A stretch of DNA of 64,000 bases from Hydractinia symbiolongicarpus (lineage: Eukaryota > Cnidaria > Hydrozoa > Anthoathecata > Hydractiniidae), in NCBI RefSeq assembly GCF_029227915.1, contig NC_079886.1, positions 8,556,001 to 8,620,000 of the forward strand. Reading direction: 5' to 3'. Position 1 is the first letter of the stretch; each line of letters opens with the position of its first letter. Below, in pieces: positions 13,486 to 25,779 of this stretch. The position numbers and the translations under genes were made by a program. Under the pieces are notes generated by a model. That model was not told the origin of the DNA. It saw only the letters and a program-made list of their open reading frames with translations, and did not search any database.

Positions 13486-14688
13486 CTAAAAGATACAAAA
13501 ATGGTTCAAAACCTTAGCAGTCTATTTTAACCACATACAATCACCAAAGAAACATTTTTTAATATTATTGTATACTGCTCCTGGCTTAGTTGACAACCAG
13601 GCGATATTTTTAAGAAAGTTTTAAGAAAGTGTACTGACAACACTGCTTGTCTTGTATGTGCTTATTAAAATATCATCACAATGTTGACACTCTATTAATT
13701 GAGCACCAAATATAAAAACTACCTGCCCTAAAGGTCATGGCCTACCAAAAAATAATCTCAGGGTTTTGTGATGGTTCTAAAAGATTATTAACAACTTTTA
13801 TTCTCCAAAGAATAATTTCACAAAGCAATTGGAGTTAGAACATTAACGACACTAACTTATTATTTTTTTTATCCAATTTAATTTGCAAATATCATCATCA
13901 AATGCTTGGTCATGGAATTGACCAATCACTTTTCATTGCAAAATATATAATTTAAAAACTTTAATTAGGAGAGCACTTGCCAATTCATGCTTAATTACAT
14001 ATACTTTTGGTATTACAATGTGTTACACCGTCTGAAGCATGCTCTATACCCAAAATGGGAAGTTTATGGTTTTGATCCCTTGCAAGAAACAGGGTCACTT
14101 TTACATAGGCAGTGACCAAGCACTGTTGTTACTAATAATTCTATACAATTTTTACCCCCAAAATTCTGGCAATTGGATTTGTGATTTCGCCACAGCTTAA
14201 TCAAAACTATTTAATTTGAATAACTTAATCCTAACGATCATTTAGATTTTGAATTGATGAACATTCGAATAAACATAATAGGAGATTTATTTCACTATAT
14301 TATTAAGGGTGGATAAGGAAAACTGACTCATTCATGGGGCTGACAAACCATTTTGTAGAACCACTAATAAAAACTTTGCATTTTTTTATTCTGTTTCCTT
14401 TTAAACACTCTTATGCAAAAGCACAACCCATATTAAACAGAAATCTTTTGGAATGTGCTCTCATACACAGAGACCTGATCTTGTATATGTTATTACATGT
14501 ACATAAGTTTTAAAGAAGAAATCCTCCCTGGGGTGCAAAAATTCTAAGGAGATTTTAAATCGCAAAACAACTTCCCATCAGGGTTTCCCAGAATAAAAAA
14601 TCTGAATATATCTTAATGAAAACACCATTTAACACCCTGCATAGAGTTTTATATACCTGTTCATGTTTAGTAAATTGTACAATATATA
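13486..14688. other. No gene seen (upstream of first found PTPRN exon)
   Basis: AT-rich sequence with no convincing coding exon on either strand. An upstream PTPRN exon ending in phase 1 and encoding the signal peptide should lie here or further right on the minus strand, but none could be singled out. Confidence 0.5.
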
Positions 14689-16388
14689 TAGTACTGGAAT
14701 AAGGACACCTAACATCGTGAGGGCGTATCATGCACAACACGAACAATCTGCGATCTAATCGTGAGCAACGCGATAGAAAAAATGTTAACGAAGAACTTCG
14801 TGATAGTCGCAATGTATAAAAAAATAACAATGTTATCGCGATCGTAACCATTGATTGTGATTGTCACAATGGATCGTGAATAACAATAAAAATATTAAAC
14901 AATAAATGCGTATAATCTTGTGTCTTTGTTTTTTTTTACATTTAAAAATTCTTCTGCATCTTGTATTATAATTTCATCAGAAGTTGGATTTTAGAAGCTT
15001 ACGGTTGGTCAGTCGGTCGGTGAAATAAATATAATTTTATCGAGAATGTATGGTCAGAACAACAAAAATAATAATCAAGAAATAACAACAAAGGAGGGTG
15101 TTACGACAAGCATATTTTGCATTTGTTTTTTTAATTCTTTTTAATTCAAGCTAGAGACAAGTACACTCTTGAACTCCAAACATGTTTGAACTAGAGACTC
15201 TCTCAGTATTAACATCTCTGTCTCTGATTGCCGAAATAATAATAAATAACATAATAATTATCATGGATTGTCTATAAAAGCGATGTACATAACATCCTTT
15301 TCTAATATTTATATAATTTTGTTATCCATTTACATCTCAGCAATCACAGTGTGCATCATAATAAAATAAATTGCAGCAATGAGGAGATAGTTGCACATGC
15401 CTTATTAATTGTTTTTTTAATTCAATTTTCATATTTTCAATGGTCACTTGTTGCTTGAAGGTAGCTAAGATAAAAAGAAAATTATCATCTATACATATAA
15501 TTTTAAATTTTTCAATATTTTTACCAGAAATTAATATTAAAGTCCTGAGCACTTGGTTGTGAAATAAATGCCAATAACACCTAAAAATGTTACCTGTTAC
15601 ACTGCTCTATTACCAGAAGCAAATCATTTCAATGTGCTCAATGTGATTGCAGAGATATAAATAGATTAGAATTACATTCAACACAAAAGAAAAATGATCT
15701 CCTGAATTGTGTTTTAGAGAGAGCTTGTAAAAGGGGCACTGGCACGCAATATATAAGTATATAGTTATGCAGCAAGAATGTTTCTTTTTTTGTTTTAAAG
15801 TTATACTTGGGATGTTTTGAAGTTTATACAGCAAGTTATTCTCTTCCTCTTAAAATAATAATAAAAAAAAGATATTTGATAGTCTTTTAGACTAAATTTA
15901 AGTGTAAAATACTTTTACGGACTATAGTTTAGTTGACAATATTTAAAGTCTTTTGCGGCATTAAAACTATTTATTTAGATTCACAAAGGAGGAGGGTGTT
16001 ACAACAAGCGTATTCTACCTTGTTTTTATTATTTTTCCTAAATGGTATCGACTAAAAAATTTTTGTAATTACAAAATTATCGCATTACACATTTTAGTTT
16101 CATCTTTTGTTGTTCTTTAAAACTTTTTTGCCTGATGTTATTATTTTTTTGTTTTGATGATAAGGGTGAGTCAGACCCGAAGAACAACTAGTTGGAGTTG
16201 TCTTAACAAGAAAGATGGTGATGACGAAAATATTTTCAAAAAAATCATGACACCTCGTGAAAGTCAACCCTACGATGGATTGCAACTTTCACAATGCTAA
16301 AAAATTTTACTATCGTGATAGCATCCCAAATCGTGTGTGACACGCATGATACGCGTCCATTATGTTAGGTGTCCTGATTCCACTACTG
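14689..16388. mobile_element. Non-autonomous hAT-like DNA transposon
   Basis: The left arm (from 14689) contains TACTGGAATAAGGACACC and the right arm, reverse complemented, contains TAGTGGAATCAGGACACC. Similarity continues through CTAACAT and GCGTATCATGCA, giving imperfect terminal inverted repeats of about 47 bp. The internal 1.6 kb has no transposase but carries an internal direct repeat (GGAGGGTGTTACGACAAGC near 15,094, with a relative near 15,989). The CAGTRGTGGAAT-like end recalls hAT elements, but no clean 8-bp target duplication is visible. The open frames at 14,555-14,851 and 16,100-16,285 lie in it or across its edge and are not genes. Confidence 0.6.
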
Positions 16389-17099
16389 TAGTTGCTACAC
16401 AAAAGAAACGAAAAGAAGGACTAATAAATAGTTATATTGTTGCAACTGCATACCTATAATGCTTTTTTGCATCCCTTAAATAGTTTTGGCTGCAATAATC
16501 AACACACGTCATTGTTAATTTGAGAGAGTGATGTGAGCCTGTATATCTCAGCTTAGACAAGCTTATAAACTTTGGGTAGGCTTAAAGTTTAAAAGCACAT
16601 CTATGTGTTTTGTAGTTATATTTAAGTAACTTTGCAGATGTTTTTGGTATACTACAGTGAACTCTACTACAGTGAATTCTTACATTGTTTTTAATTTTTC
16701 CCACATGTTCAAAGAAACATGACACATGCAGTGAGTACTTTCAAACATAACAACTTTTTTAATGACGTTTTTACGCGTTTCTACTTTATCTTCAGGTTAA
16801 CAAGCTTACAAGTTTGCTAATCTAATTTCCACTGTGTTAGAATATTTCACAATACTTATTAAATACAAAGGTTTCAGGATTAACTGGTGATTGGTGGTGT
16901 TCAATTATGTAGGTCGCTTTAAATTGTTTATAAATCTGTTTAAAAATATATATTTTAGAATAAGTAGAACCACATTAGGGATTGTCTTCACGATTGTTTA
17001 AAGAATAATCATTTTAATTTTGTATAATATATTTAAAAAGATCTATATATATATAATTTTAAAAGAAAATTTACCAAAAATTTATAAAAAAATAGTGTC

Positions 17100-18600
17100 A
17101 AATTCCTTTAATCGCTTTGTTGTAATGAAAATCATGTTGCAATTGTTTAAAAAAATCAAAATTAAGTCGTCTTAACACTTTGTGGAATTGTTCAAGTTTA
17201 AATTGTTTCAAAATCGCTCCTTACACATATCATACATCATTGATTTCTAAAGAATTTTAATTATCAATTTTTTTAAATCTTTGCATTCTTTGTTAGAAAA
17301 ATATCAAAACAAGATTGCAGAATGCTGAGACGTCTTTGTAAATTGTTTCAAAATTATCAAAATGGAATAAATGGGATCACAGGAAGTAGATTGCATGAAA
17401 GGTCACCTTAAGATCATTTGAAATTATAGCAAAAACACCACCCAGATTATTTCAGAAAATTCTAATGACATATCTGTAGATTGTTTAAAAACAATCAAAA
17501 GCAGATTATAGGAAAAAAAAACAAGGTCGAAAAACTTTTAAAAAATTTCAAAAGGGGATAATAAAAAGTGAATCAAAGTGTCTGATGCACTGGTACCGTA
17601 CATTGAAAAACTAATGAACTGGTACCGGATTTCTCCAGCTCACAACTAGTGAACCAGCAAAGGATTTTCCAGCAAACTTCCTAGTTTTTGTGTAAAATTT
17701 TATTTTGACAACAAAGATGATAAAATAAGTATTACTAGAAATGATAAATTCTCGCACCTTAATAATTCAACTTGAAGAGGTTCTTGCGAAATACATGTTT
17801 AATCCGTTGGCCGTTTCAACCATTTTAATAGAATGATTCATTTCAAAGAAGCAAAAGCCTGGTTTCTATTTCAAGGATGCAAACCCTTACATATTAAGTA
17901 AAAGCTTAGATAACAAGACACTTGAAGTTTCATTGAAGAAATCAACCGTACTGCTTTCATACGCAGAAAAAGATTATTTTTTTTCACTTAAGAATTTTAA
18001 ATTTTAATATATGGCATCTCAATAGGCATAAATTCACTATGTCGATTATAGTATACTTTTGTTGGAGAAAATTATTGACTTTTCAGGAATTAAAAATATA
18101 ATTATATAGATACATAGAAAGAATTTTGTTGATGTCTACGTTAGATAACGCAACAAGGAAAGCTGGAAATAAAGTTTAGATCCCGCGTAGGTGCACTAAA
18201 TTTACAAATATGGGGTCCAGTGGTAAAGTTTCATTACTGGTGCAGTAGTTCTGAAATCTACAAACCCGGTCCCGGTTCAGTAGTTTTTTAACGTATGATT
18301 CTGGTACTGGTGCAGCAGACACTTCAAAAGTGAGAACATTATACTCATAGATCATTTAAGAAGTATCATAACGTGATTGAAGAAAGTAAAAACATTGCTG
18401 TAAATCATTTAACTACGATCAAAACAAGATTGTGTGAAGGAAACACATTCACTTAAATTGTTTAAAAAACTACCAAAAAAGGACAAAATTGCCTTAGATT
18501 ACTTGATAATTATCAACAGGAAGCAAAAAAATGCTGTAGATTGATTAAATAACAAAAAGGAAAAGTTGATCTAGAACATCCCTTGTGGTCCCTCTTGAAA
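17100..18600. repeat. Degenerate interspersed minisatellite
   Basis: The phrase GTAGATTGTTTAAAAACAAT and variants such as AAATTGTTTCAAAATTATCA recur roughly every 60-90 bp. They are often followed by ATCAAAA and a variable spacer. Copies occur near 17,140, 17,200, 17,340, 17,470, 18,395, 18,455 and 18,535. The array is old and is interrupted by the inverted-repeat element at 17576-18324. Confidence 0.45.
17576..18324. mobile_element. Inverted-repeat element (MITE, about 750 bp)
   Basis: The left end reads AAGTGTCTGATGCACTGGTA. The right end, reverse complemented, reads AAGTGTCTGCTGCACCAGTA. Similarity continues for about 55 bp through AAAAAACTA.TGAAC.GG.ACCGG. The flanks may carry a 4-bp duplication (TCAA). 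No coding capacity was seen. It is inserted in the degenerate minisatellite. Confidence 0.6.
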
Positions 18601-18646
18601 ACAATTGACAGAGATCCTTTGGAATTAGTGGAGGCTAACAACATTT

Positions 18647-18988
18647 TAGGGCCTTCGAAAAAAATTTTTGGGCCCTGTTAGCGGGATATCGCCGCTAAGA
18701 TTTGAACCCCCTCCTTTCCCCTCTTTTAGCGGATTTCCGTTCGTCAAATACAAACACTTGGATAAATCTTACAAGGCTCAGGGGCATGTTTTGTAGATAC
18801 AAGTTATCGAAATTGATGAAAAGGGGAATTATGCTTACTAATGACAAAGAATTTTCTGGCCATGAACAAATTTTTGAAATTTCTCAATCCTTAGCGGATT
18901 TTTTTATCAAACTTTAGCTCCCCTCCCCCCTCTCCCTTAGCGGCGATATCATGCTAACAGGGCCCAAAAAAAATTTTTTTGGGCCCTG
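18647..18988. mobile_element. MITE with long terminal inverted repeats
   Basis: The arms contain GGGCCCTGTTAGC followed by GATATCGCCGCTAAG at 18670-18700, and the mirror at 18936-18965. An outer GGGCC...AAAAAAATTTTT extension is also present on both sides. The interior is about 235 bp and has TTAGCGG words in both arms. It has no coding content and is AT/GC-patterned unlike its surroundings. Confidence 0.7.
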
Positions 18989-19034
18989 AAAAAAAAGAAA
19001 AAAAAAGGCCCCTTATATATATATAAAAAATGTA

Positions 19035-19493
19035 CAGTTCTGGAGATGACACTAAAAGGGAAACGGTTTCCCATGTTTTATAGGGAAATTCCCATTTCAT
19101 ATAGGGAAATGGTTTCCCATATAGAAAACTGTTTCTTAAACTATTTTATTTTTATTTTAATTTGGGTTTCCCTTTTGGGAAACCGTTACCCATTCTCAGA
19201 ACCATTTTACGGAATTGCGGAAAGAGGCTACGATAATTTTTTTTTTCCTTTGGTGAAAATTTGTAGGAAAGTATTCCCTTTCTATTTGTTAAAAAAATTT
19301 GTAGTGCGCTTCTTAACCAGCTTGTGCACAGATTCCTTTTTATTTTGGTGGTTTCCCTAATTGGAAACCATTGCTGTATTTCTGGCCTGTTTAGACTAAC
19401 ATTTTCCCAAATGGGAAACCGTGAAGTTTCCCAAATGGGAAACCGTTTCCCAGATGGGTAGTGGTTTCCCTTTTTGACTCGACTCCTGAACTG
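19035..19493. mobile_element. MITE with many GGGAAACCGTTTCCC palindromes
   Basis: The ends read CAGTTCTGGAGATGACAC on the left and, reverse complemented, CAGTTCAGGAGTCGAGTC on the right, each followed by AAAAGGGAAAC. ATGTA flanks both sides as a 5-bp target-site duplication. The interior repeats GGGAAAC and GTTTCCC about a dozen times in both orientations (for example near 19,060, 19,105, 19,170, 19,410 and 19,435). The frame at 19046-19360 is incidental. The superfamily is not assigned. Confidence 0.75.
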
Positions 19494-20690
19494 ATGTAAG
19501 CTATAATCACATGGAAATTAGTTCCCAACAACTCCAAGCTACACATTACTGAATTATGGTAAATTTCTAGTTAATTTACCCCACAATTTCTTCATTTTGA
19601 AACTTTAGTAGCGGTTGGATTTTTTGATAAAAAGAAAACACAACATACCGTGTACTTTTAAAGAACTGGCAACTTTCAAAATTAACACAAGTATTAAGTA
19701 TAACAAGCGAATTATGGACATTTGGTCATTTGCCCTTCTTGGGCAATATAGATTAATCGAATCTTCTGCAATACCACATTTCTTTTCTTGGCACACTTCC
19801 GATCAGAATGTTCCTCTGAAATTTATCCTGCTTCAAAGTGTTCTATATTATTATTGGCTTGATGGACCAGCTGCCGTGAACTGATTTCCGATATGTATTT
19901 CAGTGCGGGAAGATATAGAATCTAAATATATGTCACGTGGTATATAACAAATGTTTGTAACATCACATGGTAAATTTTTATCAGCGTTGCACAAAATATG
20001 AAGCTCTTCAAAATAATAGTTAAACTCGATTTCTTCACGCTGCAGATCTCAGGCCGTTGCTCATAAATGTAGCTCATGGTAAGTGGTTGCTTGCCTTGTC
20101 TTGTGCTCAGGAACTTGATTCCTTACAATCAAGTTCTTAACTTATCATTAGGCAATTGATGAAGGATGTATAACCCTTTTTTGTTCATTCAACCCTCATT
20201 GTTCATTTCTCTAAGAAACGTCTGTGGTACTCAGTTTATAGCTAGCTAGCTACATTGAATATGACTTCAGTGCTAATTTTTGATACTTGATCTAAAAGTT
20301 CTGGAGATATAGAAATATAGGAGGAAAACCGACCAAGCAAAAGTACTGAATAACTTTCTGGTTGATAAAGACAGACCAGTCGAATCCCCGCTAATAAAAT
20401 GTTTGCAGACAATTATTGGCTGTGGTAATAATTTGGCTAAACTTTAGAATATCCCCTTAAAATAGTAAATTAAATTTAATACAACCAACAACCAACTTTT
20501 TTGTAAAATGATTAATCAAAATAAAGCTATATGCAACATCTTCGGCACTATCACGTTAGCGCCTATGCATCTTTTAATTCGTTGATTCGCACAATGCCAC
20601 GACATCATATCCCATGTTAAAAGTAACGACCGTTTATTAAAAAGTCATTCTTGTAACAAACGGCTTCGCATATCTATCACCTATATCTTT
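19494..20690. other. No gene seen
   Basis: AT-rich intergenic sequence. An 89-codon open frame at 19615-19884 has no recognisable motif, no splice context and a composition like its surroundings, so it is not called as a gene. Confidence 0.5.
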
Positions 20691-20694
20691 TATA

Positions 20695-22424
20695 ATGTAT
20701 TCTTCAAAACCAATTATTAATTCACAACCTGAATTAAACTCAAGATTTATTAATCATGACGTCAAGTATGAAAACGTGCTATCCGAACAATTGTTTACAT
20801 ATCTTAACAATAAAGCAACAGCTGTAGGTACAAACATTGGATATGTTCTTGCTTCCGTAATAACTACAGCTAATCATTTGACCGCTAAAAATCAAGGTTC
20901 GATTAAAATAAGAACAATTTTCTTGTTTGTTGCACAGCAGGAAAGTGGCCTGCTATTAAGATGGCAGTTAACCAACCATTAAAGGCTATGTAAGAAGATA
21001 CAGACCTTATATCTAACACCACCACATCTGGCTTGACAAAGTGCCTCTGTACAAGAAAATGTGCATACATTGTAAATGCCAAAATACAGGAGTACTTGTA
21101 CAAAATATTGAAAAAAAGCGATGAGAGTTACACCGGGGATATGGAGATTCTGTCGAAGATTTTTAGTGGAGAAAATGTGTCTATTCAATTCAGTACTAAA
21201 AATAAGAGATATATACCTGAAAATTGCACATTGTGCATATTAGGTAATTATTTTTTATTTATCCTTTTCCCTTTTCTCCTTATGCAACGCATACCGTAAA
21301 TGACGGATTAAGCGCCCCATGCTCAATACGCCCCCTGATGAATAAGTGTCCCAGGGTTAGGGAAATAATCGTAAATAAGCGGCTCGGGACCTTAATCCGT
21401 TATTTACGGTATACGCAGATGAGGTTTTTTAATTATAACACCTCGTTCATACCATCCGATGCCCAAGGAACAACAAATCACCCAACAATCCTCAACAACC
21501 AACGATATCAAGGATATTTATGCCAACTATATGTACACATAGATAATACAATATTCTATTTTGACGAAAATGCGTTAAAGTAAGAAGATTTTTAATAATT
21601 TTAAACTTTAAACATGGCATGATAAATAATCTCTTCTTTCTTTTCTTTAATTCTATTTCCCCCTCTTTAATTTTTTTTACCAATTTGTATAGACTGTACG
21701 ACAACATGGAGACACAGTTTTTGACCGATCTAAACAAGATCTTTTGCACGGCAGACCAACCAGCAAATCTAAAAAACCAGAGTTAATTCCAAAAGTAGGG
21801 GATGCTCTACACACAGTGAAATACTTTTATAATGCCCTTTTTAATGAAGTTGAATTTACATGTCTACCAGAAGCTATTTCCTTGCCAACATTGGAACATG
21901 CCACAGGCAATTTCTTGAATAAAACTATGCCAAAGCTACAAAAAGCACCCTCTAAAAAAATTACGAGTGCTATGGTGTGCGAAAAATCACACTAGTAAGC
22001 AAAATTTACAAGTGCGATTCACACTATTTGCAAGTGTGATTCACATTTGAAGAATATAATGTTTTTCGATTTGTTACTGAATTGGTTAGTACCAGCAAAA
22101 CACCAACTTCTAACGAATATAAAAAAGCCTTCGTCACATACAGATCCTTCAAGTACATCAAAAAGATTTCTCGGTTTACTATCCCAAGAATTTGTTAAGT
22201 TTATAGAAAACGTTATTGACAAAGACATTGGTCGTTTGGCTAGTGTAAAAGCAGTTGTGTCGTCAAAATCATCAAAAGTATTCATTAAAAAAGAATTTAG
22301 GGACTTGCCATCCGAAATAAAAAATTGCTTACAAGAAAGTGAATATGAAGCAAAAAGGCTCGCCAAACATCCTGCGTGTATTACGGATTGGATTATCGAG
22401 TCTATTAATCTTGAAATTCATTAG
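20695..22424 (+). pseudogene. Degenerate DUF3987-like gene, probably from a transposable element
   Basis: Fragments in successive frames read as one protein. At 20695-20930 is IGYVLASVITTANHLTAKN with a following hydrophobic strand. A frameshift near 20,930 leads to GKWPAIKMAVNQPLKAM, at the place where a P-loop would be expected. At 21,000-21,240 follow TTTSGLTKCL, YIVNAKIQEYL and SGENVSIQFSTKNKRYIP. Then come PSDAQGTTNHP and a run to 21,580, KVGDALHTVKYFYNALFNE at about 21,800, and a C-terminal stretch at 22047-22424. This order resembles DUF3987 primase/helicase-associated proteins, but the family assignment is from memory of the pattern and is moderate. Stops, frameshifts and a MITE at 21292-21411 show it is inactive. 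Confidence 0.45.
21292..21411. mobile_element. Small MITE, TA-flanked
   Basis: Arms are TACCGTAAATGACGGATTAAG on the left and the near-perfect mirror on the right (one mismatch in the first 20). Both ends overlap TA, consistent with a TA target duplication. It interrupts the DUF3987-like pseudogene and is about 120 bp. Confidence 0.7.
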
Positions 22425-23289
22425 CAAAAACTTTTCAAATAATTCTTTTTCTATATCCATAGAATAAGTTGTTCTTACTTATAAAAAAGTTTACAAATTT
22501 ATCAACACCAAAATATATAGGTTATAACAAACTTAATCGGCTTTAAAATTGTAAATTTATTAAACTTATTTTACTCGATTGAAAAATTGTATACAGATAT
22601 GCCGAGGCAAAAAAGTGCTTGAAAAATAACAACAGATAACATCAGATAAATGTTTTCTGTTTCTTATAAAAAGTTGCTTGTACATGAAAAGTGTAAACAC
22701 TGTTCGGAAATTTGCGTAACATTTGAGTTGTGTTCAGCATGTTTTTACTATTATTTGTATTGCTTAAATTTAGTCACGTTTTCTTATTTTCTGTATGATT
22801 AATATGAGTAATTGTAAAAAAAGTTTCTGAAGACAAGTCATGTGTTTTTGATGAATCTTTTAACACTACAAGAGTAGCTAAAATTATGCAATGTAAGAAA
22901 TTCATTAACGTCCCATTATCTGACATAAGCTTTTCTGTGTATCACGAATGACAAATACTGTCTGAGAAATTACAGTAAGGGACCATAGTAAGTACATTTT
23001 CTATTATTTTATAATTATATTACAATTTAACGATTTATCATTCGTTCTTCAAATATACATATATTCTTTGATACAATAATTTCAATAACTTGCAAAGGAG
23101 TTGATTAATTTCTGATTAAATCGTAACTTGATTACCCACCATTAAAAAGATTAAGAAGCCGGGGGACACAATGTGGTGTTAATAGAGTTAGTCGTGACAA
23201 ATCAAAGCAATTTGGACCTTCAAATAACAGTTATGATCGTTTTATCCGCTCATCCGATAAAACAGCATTTACATACAACACACAAATAC

Positions 23290-24140
23290 TTAATCACAAA
23301 CATCATGAATACCAAAGAGAATGCCTTATCGTGGTGTTTTGATAACAATTTGTTAATCAAACAAAGAAAATGCGATAAATGTAGCAATGACATGAACTTG
23401 TCTAAGTGCAAAAGTTCAGATGGAATTAGATGGTGTTGCCAAAAGAATGGTCATTTTATTGAAACGTCAATTCGCAAAGGTAGCTGGTTTGAAAAGTCAT
23501 TTGACGATAGAAGAGGTGATTGAAATGACGTATTGGTGGACCACTGGTATCATTCAAAATCAAATAGCCAAACAAATGCGCATATCAAGTTCTACTGCTG
23601 TTGACTGGGATATGTTAAAGGTTTACAAGTTCAAATGCGGTAAAGCGGTAAAGGTTTACAAGTTCAAATTGACGAGAGTAAGTTTGGAAAGCGTAAATAT
23701 CACAGGGGCCATCGTGTAGATGGACAGTGGGTTTTTGGTTGTATAGAAGAAGAATCGTGAAAGAACTTTCTTGTAGCAGTAGAAAAGAGAAACAGAGAAA
23801 CACTGATACCTATCATAAAAAATTGGATCCTGCCTGGTACAACTATAGTTTCAGATTTTGGAAACCATATGATATTTAAGTGAATTAGATTTTGAACATT
23901 TAAAAGTTAACCACTCAGTTGAATTTGTTAACTGTAACGGAGATCATACAAATAAAATTGAAGGACACTGGAGGCAAGTTAAATCAACATTACCATCATT
24001 TGGAGTAAAAAAATCCCACTTTTCATCTTACGTGGCGGAATTTATGCGGAGATATGCTAACAAGGATCAAGATTTATTTTCGAAATTCATTTGCAACTTA
24101 TGTTCTGTGTATTTGTCAAATGAAATTTTTGCATTAATTA
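23290..24140 (+). pseudogene. Merlin-type (IS1595/ISXO2-like) transposase relic
   Basis: The translated fragments follow the order of an ISXO2-like transposase. They are ENALSWCFDNNLL, a CxxC zinc-binding segment (CDKCSNDMNLSKCKSSDG), IRKGSWFEKS, IEEVIEMTYWWTTG with a helix-turn-helix-like segment, DESKFGKRKYHRGHRVDGQW (first Asp), LIPIIKNWILPGTTIVSDF (second Asp), VNHSVEFVN, then NKIEGHWRQVKS (the Glu) and SYVAEFMRRYAN. Merlin elements are the eukaryotic relatives of this bacterial family. Frameshifts near 23,515 and 23,690, an internal duplication of TAAAGGTTTACAAGTTCAAA at 23,616-23,669, and several stops make it a pseudogene. Terminal repeats were not located. Confidence 0.8.
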
Positions 24141-24554
24141 CATAAATTACTTTCGGATTTTTTCAATGGATTCTTAATTTAAATTGGAAGATAAAAAGTT
24201 TTTCAAAAATTTTGTTACAATTTTAAAAAAAGGCTTTTTCTTCGTTCTTTTTATTTAACTTTAAAGATTTCCATTTGAGCTTAGATACATTTCCACTCAA
24301 GAACAGACGGATAGGAGAATCAATCCTTCTGTACAAACTGATATTTAAAATCAATTCGACTGTCCTTGCAGATATATTTTAATCTTGGATTTGACAGGAA
24401 CAAAAAATATTAACTATAAATTCTATGCTGGAATCCTTTTAAACAATTTATCACCAGGCTATTATTTTTGTGTATTTAATTAGCAGTTAATATGAAATTT
24501 TAAAATTTTAAAATGTTTTATCCACCTACTAGGATTTATAGATTTATATAGTTA

Positions 24555-24872
24555 ACATTGGTCGTTGGCCATTGGTTCATAACCATTTGTTGCTCGTAAT
24601 CGTTTCGTTGGTAGTTGGTCGTTGGAACATAACAAATAATTTTTCCTAATTGTCATCGCTGGTCATTGGTCTTGGGCCGTTGGATGATAACAAATGCTTT
24701 TTCTTGATTGTCATCATTGGTCGTTGGTCGTTGGCCGTTGGATGATAACAAATATTTTTTCATGATTGTCATTGTTGGTCGTTGGTCGTTGGCCGTTGGA
24801 TGATAACAAATACTTTTTCACGATTGTCATTGTTGGTCGTTGGTCGTTGGCCGTCGGGTGATAACAAATACT
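24555..24872. repeat. 58-bp minisatellite
   Basis: The word GGCCGTTGGATGATAACAAA recurs at 24,676, 24,734, 24,792 and 24,850, exactly 58 bp apart. Two more divergent copies lie upstream from 24,555. Each unit also contains GTCGTTGGTCGTTGG and ends in TTTTTC.TGATTGTCAT. Confidence 0.9.
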
Positions 24873-25000
24873 TGGATAGATAATGTTTTAAATAATATGA
24901 TAGTAGGTCGTTGGTTATTTGTATTACTGTCTTCTGCTTTAAAGGGGAATTTCTAAAACCGCTCCAATGATTCAAAAGCCACACCAAACCTGATAACGAC

Positions 25001-25464
25001 GGTGCCGATAAGCTGCATTCGCCGTAAAAAGTGCGGCCGTTTTCGGGCAAGTTTGGCGTTTTAAAAAAAATTCAAGTATTGCTCGAAAAAACCCGCATGG
25101 GCCTGAACAATGCCCGAAAAAAGACTAAAAAAACAGACACTCTATAATTATATTCAAAAAAACTATAAAAATTAAAATAAACTTACTAATTGGTAGCGAA
25201 GTTCCTAAAAGAACTGTTTTTAATGGTTTTTGATAAAGTTTACTTTATAAATAACTTCGATATAAATTTTATTAACTCCTTTATCTTCAAGCGCCTTCTT
25301 CCCAACTATCGTCCGCATGGTTTGTTACAAGGAATTGCATTTCGGGAATGTCCCGGGTGAGTTTGGGAAAGTGTGGGCGGTTTGGGGGGACAACCGCCAG
25401 TTTTATTTGAAAAGTTGCCCGAATTCGCCCGTTTATATCCGCGCATTTGTGGCTTATCGGCACC
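25001..25464. mobile_element. MITE, GC-richer than surroundings
   Basis: GGTGCCGATAAGC at 25001 is matched by its exact reverse complement ending at 25464. The interior has inverted blocks of CCCG/CGGG words (for example GTTTTCGGGCAAGTTTGG and TGTCCCGGGTGAGTTTGG). Open frames within it on the minus strand are not genes. Confidence 0.6.
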
Positions 25465-25779
25465 CTCTTAGCAGATATTGACAAATTTTTAGTGACGGAC
25501 TTATGTGGGCATTTATAGGTAATCCCAAAAGAGCGGGATTATAAAAATATGTCTGAAAAGCTGATTTCTGAGGAACTAATCATTCAAACACTATCTATTT
25601 AAAAATAAGATTAACTTTAATATTTTAATGTCAAACCTGATCCCCTGTGATAACACAACTGCCATTTATTTTGCTTTTGTTTGGTTTATAAAATTTAAAG
25701 GGCTTCTTTTGTACATGTGTAAGTTTTTAGAGGGTGCCGTTTTCCCAGACTGATAAAAGTTATTTCTAGACCTCTTTGC

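Noticed and set aside
14555-14851. Minus-strand frame starting with a hydrophobic segment, considered as the PTPRN signal exon
   Set aside because: It overlaps the terminal inverted repeat of a transposon and has no matching phase-1 donor.
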